A stretch of DNA of 9,251 nt from Acinetobacter sp. Lineage in GTDB: Bacteria > Pseudomonadota > Gammaproteobacteria > Pseudomonadales > Moraxellaceae. The position numbers were made by a program, and so were the translations under genes. Under the pieces are notes generated by a model, which saw only the letters and a program-made list of their open reading frames with translations, made no database searches and was not told the origin of the DNA. Below, piece by piece: positions 1 through 7,070 of the stretch. Positions within the stretch are counted from its first letter, which is position 1. Every line of letters begins with the position of its first letter. The stretch lies in NCBI GenBank assembly GCA_030152605.1, contig JASLJB010000136.1, forward strand, positions 1-9,251, in the 5' to 3' direction.

Positions 1-42
1 TAGTATGTGCCATCTTATTTGTTCTACGTCATTTATAAAGTT

Positions 43-477
43 ATGTTTAGTCTGCATCCACAACTTGCTCAAGATACGTTTTTTATCGGTGATTTTCCGC
101 TTTCCACGTGTCGCTTAATGAATGATATGCAGTTCCCGTGGCTGATTTTAATTCCACGTGTACCCGGTATCACTGAACTATACGAATTAAGCCAATCCGA
201 TCAAGAACAATTTTTACGTGAATCAAGCTGGTTATCGAGTCAGTTGTCGCGCGTATTCCGTGCAGACAAAATGAATGTCGCAGCATTAGGAAATATGGTG
301 CCGCAACTACATTTCCATCACGTGGTTCGTTATCAAAATGATGTGGCATGGCCTCAACCTGTATGGGGCACCACCGCAGTACCGTATAGCAACGAAGTAT
401 TAGCGCATATGCGTCAAACATTGATGCTCGCACTACGAGGTCAAGGTGATATGCCATTTGATTGGCGTATGGACTAA
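43..477 (+). CDS. HIT (histidine triad) domain protein
   Basis: This is a 144-residue HIT-superfamily protein, probably a cytoplasmic nucleotide-binding hydrolase or transferase; its substrate cannot be read from the sequence. The HIT core is visible as the PWLILIPR strand (residues about 32-39), the KMNVAALGNMVPQLHFHH segment (76-93) and the downstream AWPQPVWG (102-109). Aligned on the Arg that follows the triad, the motif reads Q-L-H-F-H-H-V-V-R (88-96), so the first His of the usual HxHxH appears to be Gln, while the middle nucleophilic His (H90) is kept. I chose the ATG at 43 because family members typically begin MFSLHP-like; an in-frame GTG at 7 would add 12 residues, and neither has a clear Shine-Dalgarno site. 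It lies 56 bases upstream of the cyclase gene on the same strand. The family call is firm, the biochemical role is not. Confidence 0.85.
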   Translation: MFSLHPQLAQDTFFIGDFPLSTCRLMNDMQFPWLILIPRVPGITELYELSQSDQEQFLRESSWLSSQLSRVFRADKMNVAALGNMVPQLHFHHVVRYQNDVAWPQPVWGTTAVPYSNEVLAHMRQTLMLALRGQGDMPFDWRMD

Positions 478-533
478 GCTTCGGCAGTTGACGATGCATT
501 GAAGATGCTACCAAGAGCGGAGAATAATAATTA

Positions 534-1982
534 GTGCCACTTGATCGGATGCTGAATAAAGGCCCTAAGCAATTTGAAATATACCAGCGCAACATGGCAT
601 ATTTGATTCTCTCATTGCTTACGGTCATTTATTATGTGAGTACGCCGACTGCACATAATCAGATTTATATTCCCTTTTTATTGGGCGGGATATTAATTCT
701 GAGCCCGCGTTTATCGCGTTGGATTCAATATAAATACGATGAACATCTACGTAAAAATATCTTCTTTATTTTAGATGCCATTGCAGTCGCCACCGTATTG
801 GCTGCAGTTCATCTCAGCTTAGTGCTGACGTTCACCTTATTATTCGGTTTAATTTATACCGCGATCAGCAACAAAATCTCAGTCATGACCCTATCATTAT
901 CGAGCTTAATCTCGATTATGGTGTTCTACCTGAATATTATTTTTGTATTTGGCTTCGACGAGTATTTTGATCAAACCAGTATTGAACTGACGGTATTGTC
1001 TTTTGTTTGCCTGATATTATTTATTGGGGTCTGTGGCTTCTATCACCAAGGCCGGGTACGCCAACTCGAAGACCAAAAAAATAATTATTTTGTCGAGATG
1101 AATCGCTACATCGAACTTTCCAATCAGCTGAGTCGCTATGCGCCATTACAACTGTGGCAGGCGATTATGCGTGGTGAAACTGAAGCCAAGCTCGAATATA
1201 AACGTAAAAAAATTACCGTATTCTTTTCAGATATTCAGGGCTTTACCGAGATCTCTGAAAACCTGATCCCCGATGACCTGGCTTTCTTGCTGAATGACTA
1301 TCTCAGCCACATGACCGAAATCGCCAAACAATATGGCGCCACCATCGATAAGTTTATGGGCGATGCCATCCTGATTTTCTTTGGAGATCCGGATTCGCAA
1401 GGCGTGGAGCAAGATGCCAAGAACTGCGTCGATATGGGCTTTGCCATGCGTGAGCAGATGAAGTTTCTGCGTGAGCGTTGGGTGAAAATGGGCTATCCAG
1501 CACTGCATGTGCGTATGGGGATTAGTACCGGTTATTGTCACGTGGGCAACTACGGCGCGGTGCATCGGATGGCTTATACCATTGTCGGGCGTGATGCCAA
1601 CTTGGCTGCACGTCTACAAAACAAAGCGGATATTGATGAGATCTTGATCTCCGATGAAACCTATCGCTTAATTAAAAATAATTATCTCTGCTCGCCGAAA
1701 CAGCCAATCGTGCTGAAGGGAATTCAAGGTCTGGTCAATACTTGGCAGGTGATGGAGAAATACTCCGCCAAAGATCATGAAAACCAGCAATGGTTTGATT
1801 ATGAATACAAAGGCTTTCATTTACTGCTTAATCTTGAAGAAGTGCAAAACTTTGAATACAGCGAGTTGGTTGAAGTCTTAGAAAAAATGATCTCACGGAT
1901 TCAGTTACAGCAACAACTCACCAATCCCTCAGGCATCGCCAAACTACGTTTAGAAGATAAAATCCCGCCAGAGTCTAAATAG
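534..1982 (+). CDS. membrane class III adenylate cyclase, CyaB-like
   Basis: A 482-residue class III nucleotidyl cyclase expected to make cAMP from ATP at the inner membrane. About six hydrophobic helices occupy residues 20-36, 43-58, 76-93, 95-112, 115-139 and 150-170, an arrangement like the MASE2-type sensor of Pseudomonas aeruginosa CyaB. A linker leads to the catalytic domain (about 224-410). Metal-binding aspartates are D233 (FSDIQGFTEI) and D277 (KFMGDAILIFFG). K273 and T349 fit the adenine-selecting Lys/Thr pair, and N356 and R360 (GRDANLAAR) are the transition-state residues, so the enzyme should be active and ATP-specific. A tail of about 70 residues after the cyclase domain has no recognised motif. 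The start is GTG at 534 with GGAG at 519-522; an ATG at 549 is possible but sits 26 bases from that site. The ligand or signal sensed by the membrane part is unknown. Adenylate rather than guanylate specificity is inferred from residues only. Confidence 0.88.
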   Translation: MPLDRMLNKGPKQFEIYQRNMAYLILSLLTVIYYVSTPTAHNQIYIPFLLGGILILSPRLSRWIQYKYDEHLRKNIFFILDAIAVATVLAAVHLSLVLTFTLLFGLIYTAISNKISVMTLSLSSLISIMVFYLNIIFVFGFDEYFDQTSIELTVLSFVCLILFIGVCGFYHQGRVRQLEDQKNNYFVEMNRYIELSNQLSRYAPLQLWQAIMRGETEAKLEYKRKKITVFFSDIQGFTEISENLIPDDLAFLLNDYLSHMTEIAKQYGATIDKFMGDAILIFFGDPDSQGVEQDAKNCVDMGFAMREQMKFLRERWVKMGYPALHVRMGISTGYCHVGNYGAVHRMAYTIVGRDANLAARLQNKADIDEILISDETYRLIKNNYLCSPKQPIVLKGIQGLVNTWQVMEKYSAKDHENQQWFDYEYKGFHLLLNLEEVQNFEYSELVEVLEKMISRIQLQQQLTNPSGIAKLRLEDKIPPESK

Positions 1983-2015
1983 CTTCAGCAGATCCAGCAA
2001 ACCCAAATCCAAGCC

Positions 2016-2050
2016 AAAAAAATAAGGTCTATCAAAGACCTTATTTTTTT
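2016..2050. terminator. bidirectional intrinsic terminator
   Basis: A perfect 10-base stem (AATAAGGTCT at 2021-2030 with AGACCTTATT at 2036-2045) closes a 5-base loop. An A run lies on the left (2016-2022) and a T run on the right (2044-2050), so both strands give a hairpin followed by U residues. It sits between two convergent genes, about 35 bases after the cyclase stop and 80 bases after the fdx stop, and probably ends both transcripts. Confidence 0.88.
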
Positions 2051-2055
2051 ACAGA

Positions 2056-2103
2056 TTTCAGCAGCATCGCGATAAGCGTCTCATCGTTCAGAGGCTGCTG
2101 AAA
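2056..2103. repeat. inverted repeat between terminator and fdx
   Basis: Perfect 10-base arms, TTTCAGCAGC at 2056-2065 and GCTGCTGAAA at 2094-2103, enclose 28 bases that can fold a little further (CGAT at 2070-2073 with ATCG at 2083-2086). There is no T run directly after it on either strand, so it is not a classic terminator by itself. In the fdx transcript it would form a 3' hairpin just before the true terminator, and might protect the mRNA end. Its function is not known. Confidence 0.6.
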
Positions 2104-2130
2104 TTACATGTCAATCAACTCGTTAGTCAG

Positions 2131-2469
2131 TTAGTGGTTTTCAGACGCGTGATTGAGGCTGTATTTTGGAATTTCAATCTCCAGATCTTCATCTACGATT
2201 TTCACTTGGCAAGACAGACGAGAATCTGCTTCTAAGCCCCAAGCACGATCGAGTAGATCCGCTTCAACATCATCCATCTCATCTAGGCTATCAAAGCCAC
2301 GACGTACCACCACATGGCAGGTGGTGCAGGCGCGTGACATATCACAGGCATGCTCGATTTTGATGTTGTGATCTAACAGGCTTTGACACAGATTGGCATT
2401 TTGTTCAACTTCAAACTCAGCACCTTCAGGGCAGTATTGCGCATGGGGGAGTACTTTAATACGTGGCAT
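2131..2469 (-). CDS. fdx: ISC-type [2Fe-2S] ferredoxin
   Basis: A 112-residue ferredoxin of the adrenodoxin-like ISC class, the electron donor for cluster assembly on IscU. The four cluster ligands are C42, C48, C51 and C87, in the pattern C-x5-C-x2-C-x35-C typical of Fdx (HACDMSRACTTCH and RLSCQ). The start MPRIKVLPH fits the family, and AGGT at 2477-2480 stands 7 bases before the ATG. It is the last gene of the isc operon, beginning 16 bases after the hscA stop. The usual enterobacterial next gene, iscX, is not present; the terminator follows instead. Confidence 0.97.
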   Translation of the reverse strand: MPRIKVLPHAQYCPEGAEFEVEQNANLCQSLLDHNIKIEHACDMSRACTTCHVVVRRGFDSLDEMDDVEADLLDRAWGLEADSRLSCQVKIVDEDLEIEIPKYSLNHASENH

Positions 2470-2485
2470 AGTCTTTACCTATCAA

Positions 2486-4345
2486 TTAGTTTGAGTTTGA
2501 CCAGTCGTCAAGTTTAGTGCCTTTGAGTGCATGATCAATGTGTTGATTCATACGCGCCGCTGCAAAGGCATCGCTGTGGGTTTTGAGTTGTTCTACCGCT
2601 TTCTCTATGGCCTCGATATCATTGGATGCCAATTGAGATTCAAGCTGAGTCTTGGCCTGTTGTAGCGCTGCAAGCTGTTCAGTGCTGAGCAATGCTGCAT
2701 CGACTTTCAGGGCTTGAACAAGCGCTTCAAGTTCACGCTCAGCCTCAACTTTGGTTTCACTCAAGTGACGCAGATGTTTATCTTCTTCAGCAAATTCAAA
2801 ACCTTCAAGTAGCAAACGCTCCATATCGGTATCAGATAAGCCATAGGCAGGTTTGATATCGATTTGTGCATGTACACCAGAAGTGGTTTCGCGTGCGCTG
2901 ACCACCAATAAGCCATCAGCATCAACTTGGAAGGTGACTTCGATCCGTGCTTGACCTGCTACCATCGGTGGGATGCCGCTGAGAACAAAACGGCCTAAGC
3001 TGCGGCAGTGTTCAACCAGATCGCGTTCACCTTGAAGCACATGGATCAACATGGCACTTTGTCCATCTTGATAGGTGGTGAACTCTTGGCGGCGTGCGAC
3101 AGGGATCGCAGTATTACGTGAAATAATACGTTCCACCAAACCACCCATGGTCTCCAGACCGAGTGATAAAGGCGTCACATCCAATAATAATGCACCATCG
3201 GTTTGATTGCCGATGAGCTGATTGGCGGTGATAGAAGCACCAATGGCAACCACTTCATCTGGGTTAATGGTACATAGCGGTTCTTGCTTGAACACGTCAC
3301 GCACCACATTTTGCACCGCATAAGAACGGGTTGAACCACCGACCAAGACCACATTTTGGATATCGTCTAAGCTGAGTTTGGCATCACGTAATACACGTTT
3401 GCAAACGCTGATGGTTTTATCCAGTGCAACTTTGATCACGCTTTCAAAGGTGGCGCGATCTAAGCGTAGGCGTTGACCCAGCAAATTCAACTCAACAGAT
3501 TCGGCTTGTGACAGGGCTTCTTTGGCTTGACGCAGCGTAATCAAGAATTGCGCATAGTTCAAATCATCCAGTTCATCGACTGCCAATTGTTTTTTGGCCC
3601 ATTTCACCAACAAGCGATCGAGATCATCACCACCGAGTGCGGTATGCCCGCCGGTTGCAAGGACTTCAAACACACCTTGAGAGAAACGTAAAATCGATAC
3701 GTCAAAAGTACCGCCACCCAAGTCGTAGATCACATAGTTGTGATCATGTGCCAGTTGAGTGGTTTGATCGAGACCATAGGCCACCGCAGCAGCCGTGGGT
3801 TCATTCAGTAAGCGCAGTACGTTTAAGCCGGCAAGTTCAGCGGCATCACGCGTGGCTTGGCGTTGAGCTTCATCAAAGTAGGCCGGAACGGTAATCACTG
3901 CGCCTTGGATCGGCTGTTGGATACTGGATTCAGCACGGACTTTGAGTTGCTTTAAGATTTCAGCTGAAATCTCCACCGGTGTTTTGCGACCTTGAGCGGT
4001 GTCAAATGCCGGCATTTGCTGATCATCACCTAACAGGATGTAGGGATGTTGAAACTTGATATCTGCTTTAGAGCGGCCCATAAAACGTTTGATCGAGACG
4101 ATCGTGTTTTGTGGGTCAGTGGTCAAATAGGCTTTGGCCGCATCACCATAGGTCGCAGCATCTTTGGCATAGTGAACGATAGAAGGAAGTAACACGCGAC
4201 CTTGTTCATCATTCAAAACTTTGGCTTGACCAGAAAGCACCGTAGCCACCAAAGAGTGGGTCGTACCCAAATCTATACCGATGGCGATACGGTGTTCGTG
4301 TGGCGCACTTGATTGACCAGGTTCTGCAATTTGCAAGAGTGCCAT
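2486..4345 (-). CDS. hscA: Fe-S assembly Hsp70 chaperone HscA
   Basis: A 619-residue specialised Hsp70 that uses ATP to release clusters from IscU with the help of HscB. The ATPase domain shows the phosphate-1 loop IGIDLGTTHSLVA (22-34), the LLNEPTAAAVAYGLD connecting segment (179-193), phosphate-2 IYDLGGGTFDVSIL (206-219) and the adenosine motif VVLVGGSTRS (332-341). The interdomain linker LLLDVTPLSLGLETMGG lies at 386-402, followed by the substrate-binding beta domain and a helical lid rich in Ala, Gln and Glu. Length and the N-terminal extension before the first strand match HscA (E. coli 616 residues) rather than DnaK. AAGGA (4355-4359) lies 9 bases before the ATG. The gene is separated from hscB by 75 bases that include a small 6-base inverted repeat (4365-4370 with 4377-4382) just upstream of the ribosome site. 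Confidence 0.97.
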   Translation of the reverse strand: MALLQIAEPGQSSAPHEHRIAIGIDLGTTHSLVATVLSGQAKVLNDEQGRVLLPSIVHYAKDAATYGDAAKAYLTTDPQNTIVSIKRFMGRSKADIKFQHPYILLGDDQQMPAFDTAQGRKTPVEISAEILKQLKVRAESSIQQPIQGAVITVPAYFDEAQRQATRDAAELAGLNVLRLLNEPTAAAVAYGLDQTTQLAHDHNYVIYDLGGGTFDVSILRFSQGVFEVLATGGHTALGGDDLDRLLVKWAKKQLAVDELDDLNYAQFLITLRQAKEALSQAESVELNLLGQRLRLDRATFESVIKVALDKTISVCKRVLRDAKLSLDDIQNVVLVGGSTRSYAVQNVVRDVFKQEPLCTINPDEVVAIGASITANQLIGNQTDGALLLDVTPLSLGLETMGGLVERIISRNTAIPVARRQEFTTYQDGQSAMLIHVLQGERDLVEHCRSLGRFVLSGIPPMVAGQARIEVTFQVDADGLLVVSARETTSGVHAQIDIKPAYGLSDTDMERLLLEGFEFAEEDKHLRHLSETKVEAERELEALVQALKVDAALLSTEQLAALQQAKTQLESQLASNDIEAIEKAVEQLKTHSDAFAAARMNQHIDHALKGTKLDDWSNSN

Positions 4346-4420
4346 ACTGTTACATCCTTCACTTAACTCAAATCACTGAGTTTTAAAACTGTATTAAAAA
4401 AATCGAATTCGAAAGCGAAC

Positions 4421-4936
4421 TTAAAAATCATCGTCCAAACTGAAATCTTCGTCATCCAAGAGACGATCTTCAGCTTTGTCGAGATCATTCATAACTTTTT
4501 GGAAGAAGCGCATTTTTCGAACCGTGTCGCGCGCATCCGCCCAATCTTCTTCACGATAATCAATTTTAAATTCATTGATCAATGCATCAATCCACTGCTG
4601 AACTTCTTGTTTTAAAGAATGTAATTGCTCAGCTTGTTGTGCTTCATCAAGCTGTTCACGAATCTCTAAGGCAGATTGCAAAAATTCAAAGTCATTAATC
4701 GATTGATCGAGGAGATGGTCTTGCTTTTGCAGAGCGAGTAGATACGCCGCGCGACTATCCACTTGAGAAAGAACTTTATAGGCTTGGTTAATCTCACTCG
4801 ACTGGATCATGGCTTGATCTTTGTTTTCAGCTTTATCTGGATGATATTGCTGTTGCAACTTTAAAAATTCGGCTTTTAAAGCGGCTAAATCGATGTCGAC
4901 TTGAGGAGGGAGGTGAAATAACTCAAAGTGATTCAT
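4421..4936 (-). CDS. hscB: Fe-S assembly J-domain co-chaperone HscB
   Basis: A 171-residue J-protein, the same length as E. coli HscB, that brings IscU to HscA and stimulates its ATPase. The J domain (about 1-75) begins MNHFELFHLP and contains the HPD motif (residues 32-34, in QQQYHPDKAE). The C-terminal three-helix region (about 85-160) includes FLQSALEIREQLDEAQ and TVRKMRFFQKV, family landmarks for IscU binding. The last ten residues are strongly acidic. I chose the ATG at 4936 because the protein then starts exactly like other HscB proteins. The longer frame would need a TTG at 4966 that lies inside a large palindrome. The ribosome site is weak (AGG four bases upstream). Confidence 0.96.
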   Translation of the reverse strand: MNHFELFHLPPQVDIDLAALKAEFLKLQQQYHPDKAENKDQAMIQSSEINQAYKVLSQVDSRAAYLLALQKQDHLLDQSINDFEFLQSALEIREQLDEAQQAEQLHSLKQEVQQWIDALINEFKIDYREEDWADARDTVRKMRFFQKVMNDLDKAEDRLLDDEDFSLDDDF

Positions 4937-4962
4937 TGGGCCTAAGTTCCAAGGTGAATAAT

Positions 4963-4997
4963 ACAATTAAAACAGTGTAATACACTGTTTTAATTGT
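4963..4997. repeat. 35-base near-perfect palindrome between iscA and hscB
   Basis: Arms of 17 bases (4963-4979 and 4981-4997) are fully complementary around a single central base at 4980. In the operon transcript this gives a long, A/U-rich stem-loop with CAGUGU/ACACUG near the tip. It lies in the 78-base gap, starting 17 bases after the iscA stop and ending 26 bases before the hscB ATG. It resembles a terminator, attenuator or processing hairpin, but has no clean U run after it; the 3' arm itself contains UUUU. It could lower hscBA-fdx output relative to iscRSUA, protect the iscA 3' end, or be a DNA site for a dimeric protein. Confidence 0.75.
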
Positions 4998-5014
4998 TAT
5001 GAGAAAAGGGTGGA

Positions 5015-5335
5015 TTATACAGTGAATGACTCACCGCAACCACATTCACCCTTTTTGTTTGGGTTGTTAAACTCAAAACCTTCGTTGAGTCCATTTTTGA
5101 CATAATCCATTTGCATACCTTCTAAATAGACCATGCTTTTTGGATCAACGAAGACTTTAACACCAAACTGCTCATACACTTGATCATGAGTGTCTATGCT
5201 ATCAACAAATTCAAGCACATAGGCTAGACCTGAACAACCTGAAGTTTTCACTCCAACGCGAATGCCTTCACCCTTACCGCGATTTTTTAAATAATTGCTG
5301 ATATGAGCTGCAGCATTTTCCGTTAAATTGATCAT
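5015..5335 (-). CDS. iscA: A-type Fe-S carrier IscA
   Basis: A 106-residue A-type carrier that holds and delivers Fe-S clusters or iron. The three conserved cysteines are all present: C34 (VKTSGCSGLAY) and C98 and C100 in the C-terminal CGCGESF. MINLTENAAAHI is the usual family N terminus, and GGAG stands five bases before the ATG at 5335, so the upstream extension of the open frame (to 5440, running into the iscU coding end in another frame) is not used. The gene starts 40 bases after the iscU stop. Confidence 0.97.
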   Translation of the reverse strand: MINLTENAAAHISNYLKNRGKGEGIRVGVKTSGCSGLAYVLEFVDSIDTHDQVYEQFGVKVFVDPKSMVYLEGMQMDYVKNGLNEGFEFNNPNKKGECGCGESFTV

Positions 5336-5375
5336 GAAAACTCCATTCAACAACCATGAATTGATTGAAACTTGG

Positions 5376-5765
5376 TTAAACCTGAGTGGTCTTTTTGCTG
5401 CGATAGTCTTGTACAGCAGCCTTGATTGCATCTTCAGCAAGGACTGAGCAATGCACTTTTACTGGAGGTAATGCAAGTTCAGTCGCGATATCGATATTCT
5501 TGATCGCTTGTGCTTGGTCTAAAGTTTTACCTTTTAACCATTCAGTGACCAACGAGCTTGAAGCAATGGCAGAACCACAGCCATATGTTTTAAAGCGCGC
5601 TTCTTCAATGATGCCGTCATCGTTGACTTGAATCTGCAGGCGCATAACATCGCCACATGCAGGTGCACCGACCATACCTGTACCAACGTTTTCAGCGTTT
5701 TTGTCTAAAACACCAACATTACGAGGGTTTTCGTAATGATCAATTACTTTTTCACTATAAGCCAT
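5376..5765 (-). CDS. iscU: Fe-S cluster assembly scaffold IscU
   Basis: A 129-residue scaffold on which [2Fe-2S] and [4Fe-4S] clusters are assembled from IscS-derived sulfur. The cluster-site residues are C37 (APACGDVM), D39, C63 (KTYGCGSAIASSS), H105 and C106 (KVHCSVLAEDAIK). The HscA recognition motif LPPVK is intact at residues 99-103. Length is close to the 128 residues of E. coli IscU. A ribosome site, GGAG, lies about seven bases before the ATG. The gene follows iscS with an 86-base spacer that contains a stable hairpin, an unusual spacing in this otherwise tight operon. Confidence 0.98.
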   Translation of the reverse strand: MAYSEKVIDHYENPRNVGVLDKNAENVGTGMVGAPACGDVMRLQIQVNDDGIIEEARFKTYGCGSAIASSSLVTEWLKGKTLDQAQAIKNIDIATELALPPVKVHCSVLAEDAIKAAVQDYRSKKTTQV

Positions 5766-5809
5766 GATGCTTCTCCAAACCTCGGGGTCAGCCTAGATAA
5801 GTTAAATAT

Positions 5810-5845
5810 GGGGACATTTTAGTGATATTTCAATCCGATGTCCCC
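5810..5845 (-). repeat. hairpin in the iscS-iscU spacer
   Basis: GGGGACAT at 5810-5817 is the exact reverse complement of ATGTCCCC at 5838-5845, with a 20-base loop. In the transcript this is a GC-rich 8-pair stem starting six bases after the iscS stop codon. No U run follows, so termination is unlikely. It could be an mRNA stabilising or cleavage element. The flanks also share a short direct repeat, GTTAAAT at 5801-5807 against GTTAAAT at 5846-5852. Confidence 0.65.
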
Positions 5846-5851
5846 GTTAAA

Positions 5852-7069
5852 TTAGTGTTCAGCCCACTCAACAGATGCTAAATCGATCCCTTCTTTGTAC
5901 ATGTCCCAAAGTGGAGAAAGTTCACGCAGTTTTTCAACTGCTGCATAGGTGACTGCAAGGACGTGATCGATATCTTCTTCAGTGGTGTATTGACCAAAGC
6001 TGAAGCGGATCGAACTATGTGCAAGCTCATCTGACAAACCAAGTGCGCGGAGCACATAAGAGGGTTCGAGTGTTGCAGAAGTACATGCAGAACCAGAAGA
6101 GACAGCGACATCTTTAAGCGCCATCATCAATGATTCACCTTCAACAAAGTTAAAGCTGACATTGAGGATATTCGCTACATGTTGTGTTGGGTGGCCGTTC
6201 AAGAAAATTTGCTCTAATCCTTGTAGACCATTCCATAATTTGTCACGTAGTACGGTGAGGCGTGCTTGTTCAGCAACACGTTTTTTACCAGCCAATTCAA
6301 AGGCTTCGCCCATACCTACGATTTGATGCGTTGCCAAAGTACCAGAACGCATACCACGTTCATGGCCACCACCATGCATTTGTGCTTTTAAGCGCACACG
6401 TGGTGAACGGCGAACGTAAAGTGCGCCAATGCCTTTAGGGCCATAAACTTTGTGACCTGAGAAACTCATCAAATCGATTTTCATTGTTGAAAGATCGATA
6501 TCGACTTTGCCGGCCGCTTGGGCTGCATCGACGTGTAAGAATGTTTTGTTGGCACGGGTGATTTCACCAATTGCCGCAACATCAGTGATGGTACCGAGTT
6601 CGTTGTTGACCATCATCAATGAAACCAAGATCGTATCTGGGCGAATCGCCGCTTGTACCATCTCAGGGGTAATCAGACCTGTTTTTGGTTCAGGTTCTAA
6701 GTAGGTAATCTCAAAGCCTTCAGCTTCGAGTTCGCGACATGGATCTAAAATCGCTTTATGTTCAATCTTACTGGTAATAATGTGCTTGCCGCGACTTTGA
6801 TAAAATTGGGCAATGCCTTTGAGCGCTAAGTTGTCAGATTCGGTCGCACCAGAAGTCCAGACGATTTCACGCGGATCTGCTTTGATCAAGTTCGCAACTT
6901 GTTCACGTGCATATTCTACTTTTTCTTCAGTTTGCCAACCATAGAAGTGTGAACGAGAAGCTGCGTTACCAAACACACCATCAAACGTTAAACACTCCAT
7001 CATGCGTTCTGCAACTTGAGGGTCAACGGGGGTTGTTGCTGCGTAATCAAGATAAATCGGACGTTTCAT
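5852..7069 (-). CDS. iscS: cysteine desulfurase IscS
   Basis: A 405-residue pyridoxal-phosphate enzyme (E. coli IscS has 404) that converts cysteine to alanine and holds the released sulfur as a persulfide for IscU and tRNA-thiolation partners. Visible landmarks are MKRPIYLDYAATTPVD at the N terminus, H104 in KIEHKAIL, the cofactor-binding HVDAAQAAGK (D181, Q184), the Schiff-base lysine K207 in SFSGHKVYGPKG, and the active-site C329 in SSGSACTS on the mobile loop. The C terminus ending SVEWAEH is typical of the IscS group rather than SufS or NifS. I chose the ATG at 7069 over the longer frame because it gives the family start. It begins one base after the iscR stop codon, with AGG eight bases upstream lying inside the end of iscR. 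Confidence 0.98.
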   Translation of the reverse strand: MKRPIYLDYAATTPVDPQVAERMMECLTFDGVFGNAASRSHFYGWQTEEKVEYAREQVANLIKADPREIVWTSGATESDNLALKGIAQFYQSRGKHIITSKIEHKAILDPCRELEAEGFEITYLEPEPKTGLITPEMVQAAIRPDTILVSLMMVNNELGTITDVAAIGEITRANKTFLHVDAAQAAGKVDIDLSTMKIDLMSFSGHKVYGPKGIGALYVRRSPRVRLKAQMHGGGHERGMRSGTLATHQIVGMGEAFELAGKKRVAEQARLTVLRDKLWNGLQGLEQIFLNGHPTQHVANILNVSFNFVEGESLMMALKDVAVSSGSACTSATLEPSYVLRALGLSDELAHSSIRFSFGQYTTEEDIDHVLAVTYAAVEKLRELSPLWDMYKEGIDLASVEWAEH

Positions 7070-7070
7070 G

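Noticed and set aside
170..628. Minus-strand open frame of 152 codons opposite the HIT gene
   Set aside because: It covers the HIT gene and the cyclase start, its translation resembles no family, and it has no ribosome site of note.
4396..4412. Palindrome TCGAATTCGA next to a run of seven A, like a minus-strand terminator between hscB and hscA
   Set aside because: The palindrome has no loop, so it cannot make a stable hairpin before the U run, and the alternative 4-base stem is too weak. The genes clearly belong to one operon.
4937..4966. Ten-residue N-terminal extension of HscB from a TTG
   Set aside because: The extension is not seen in HscB proteins, lies in the palindrome region, and lacks a ribosome site.
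5336..5440. 35-residue N-terminal extension of IscA overlapping the end of iscU
   Set aside because: IscA starts with MINLTENAAAHI after a good GGAG site; the extension is the other-frame reading of iscU.
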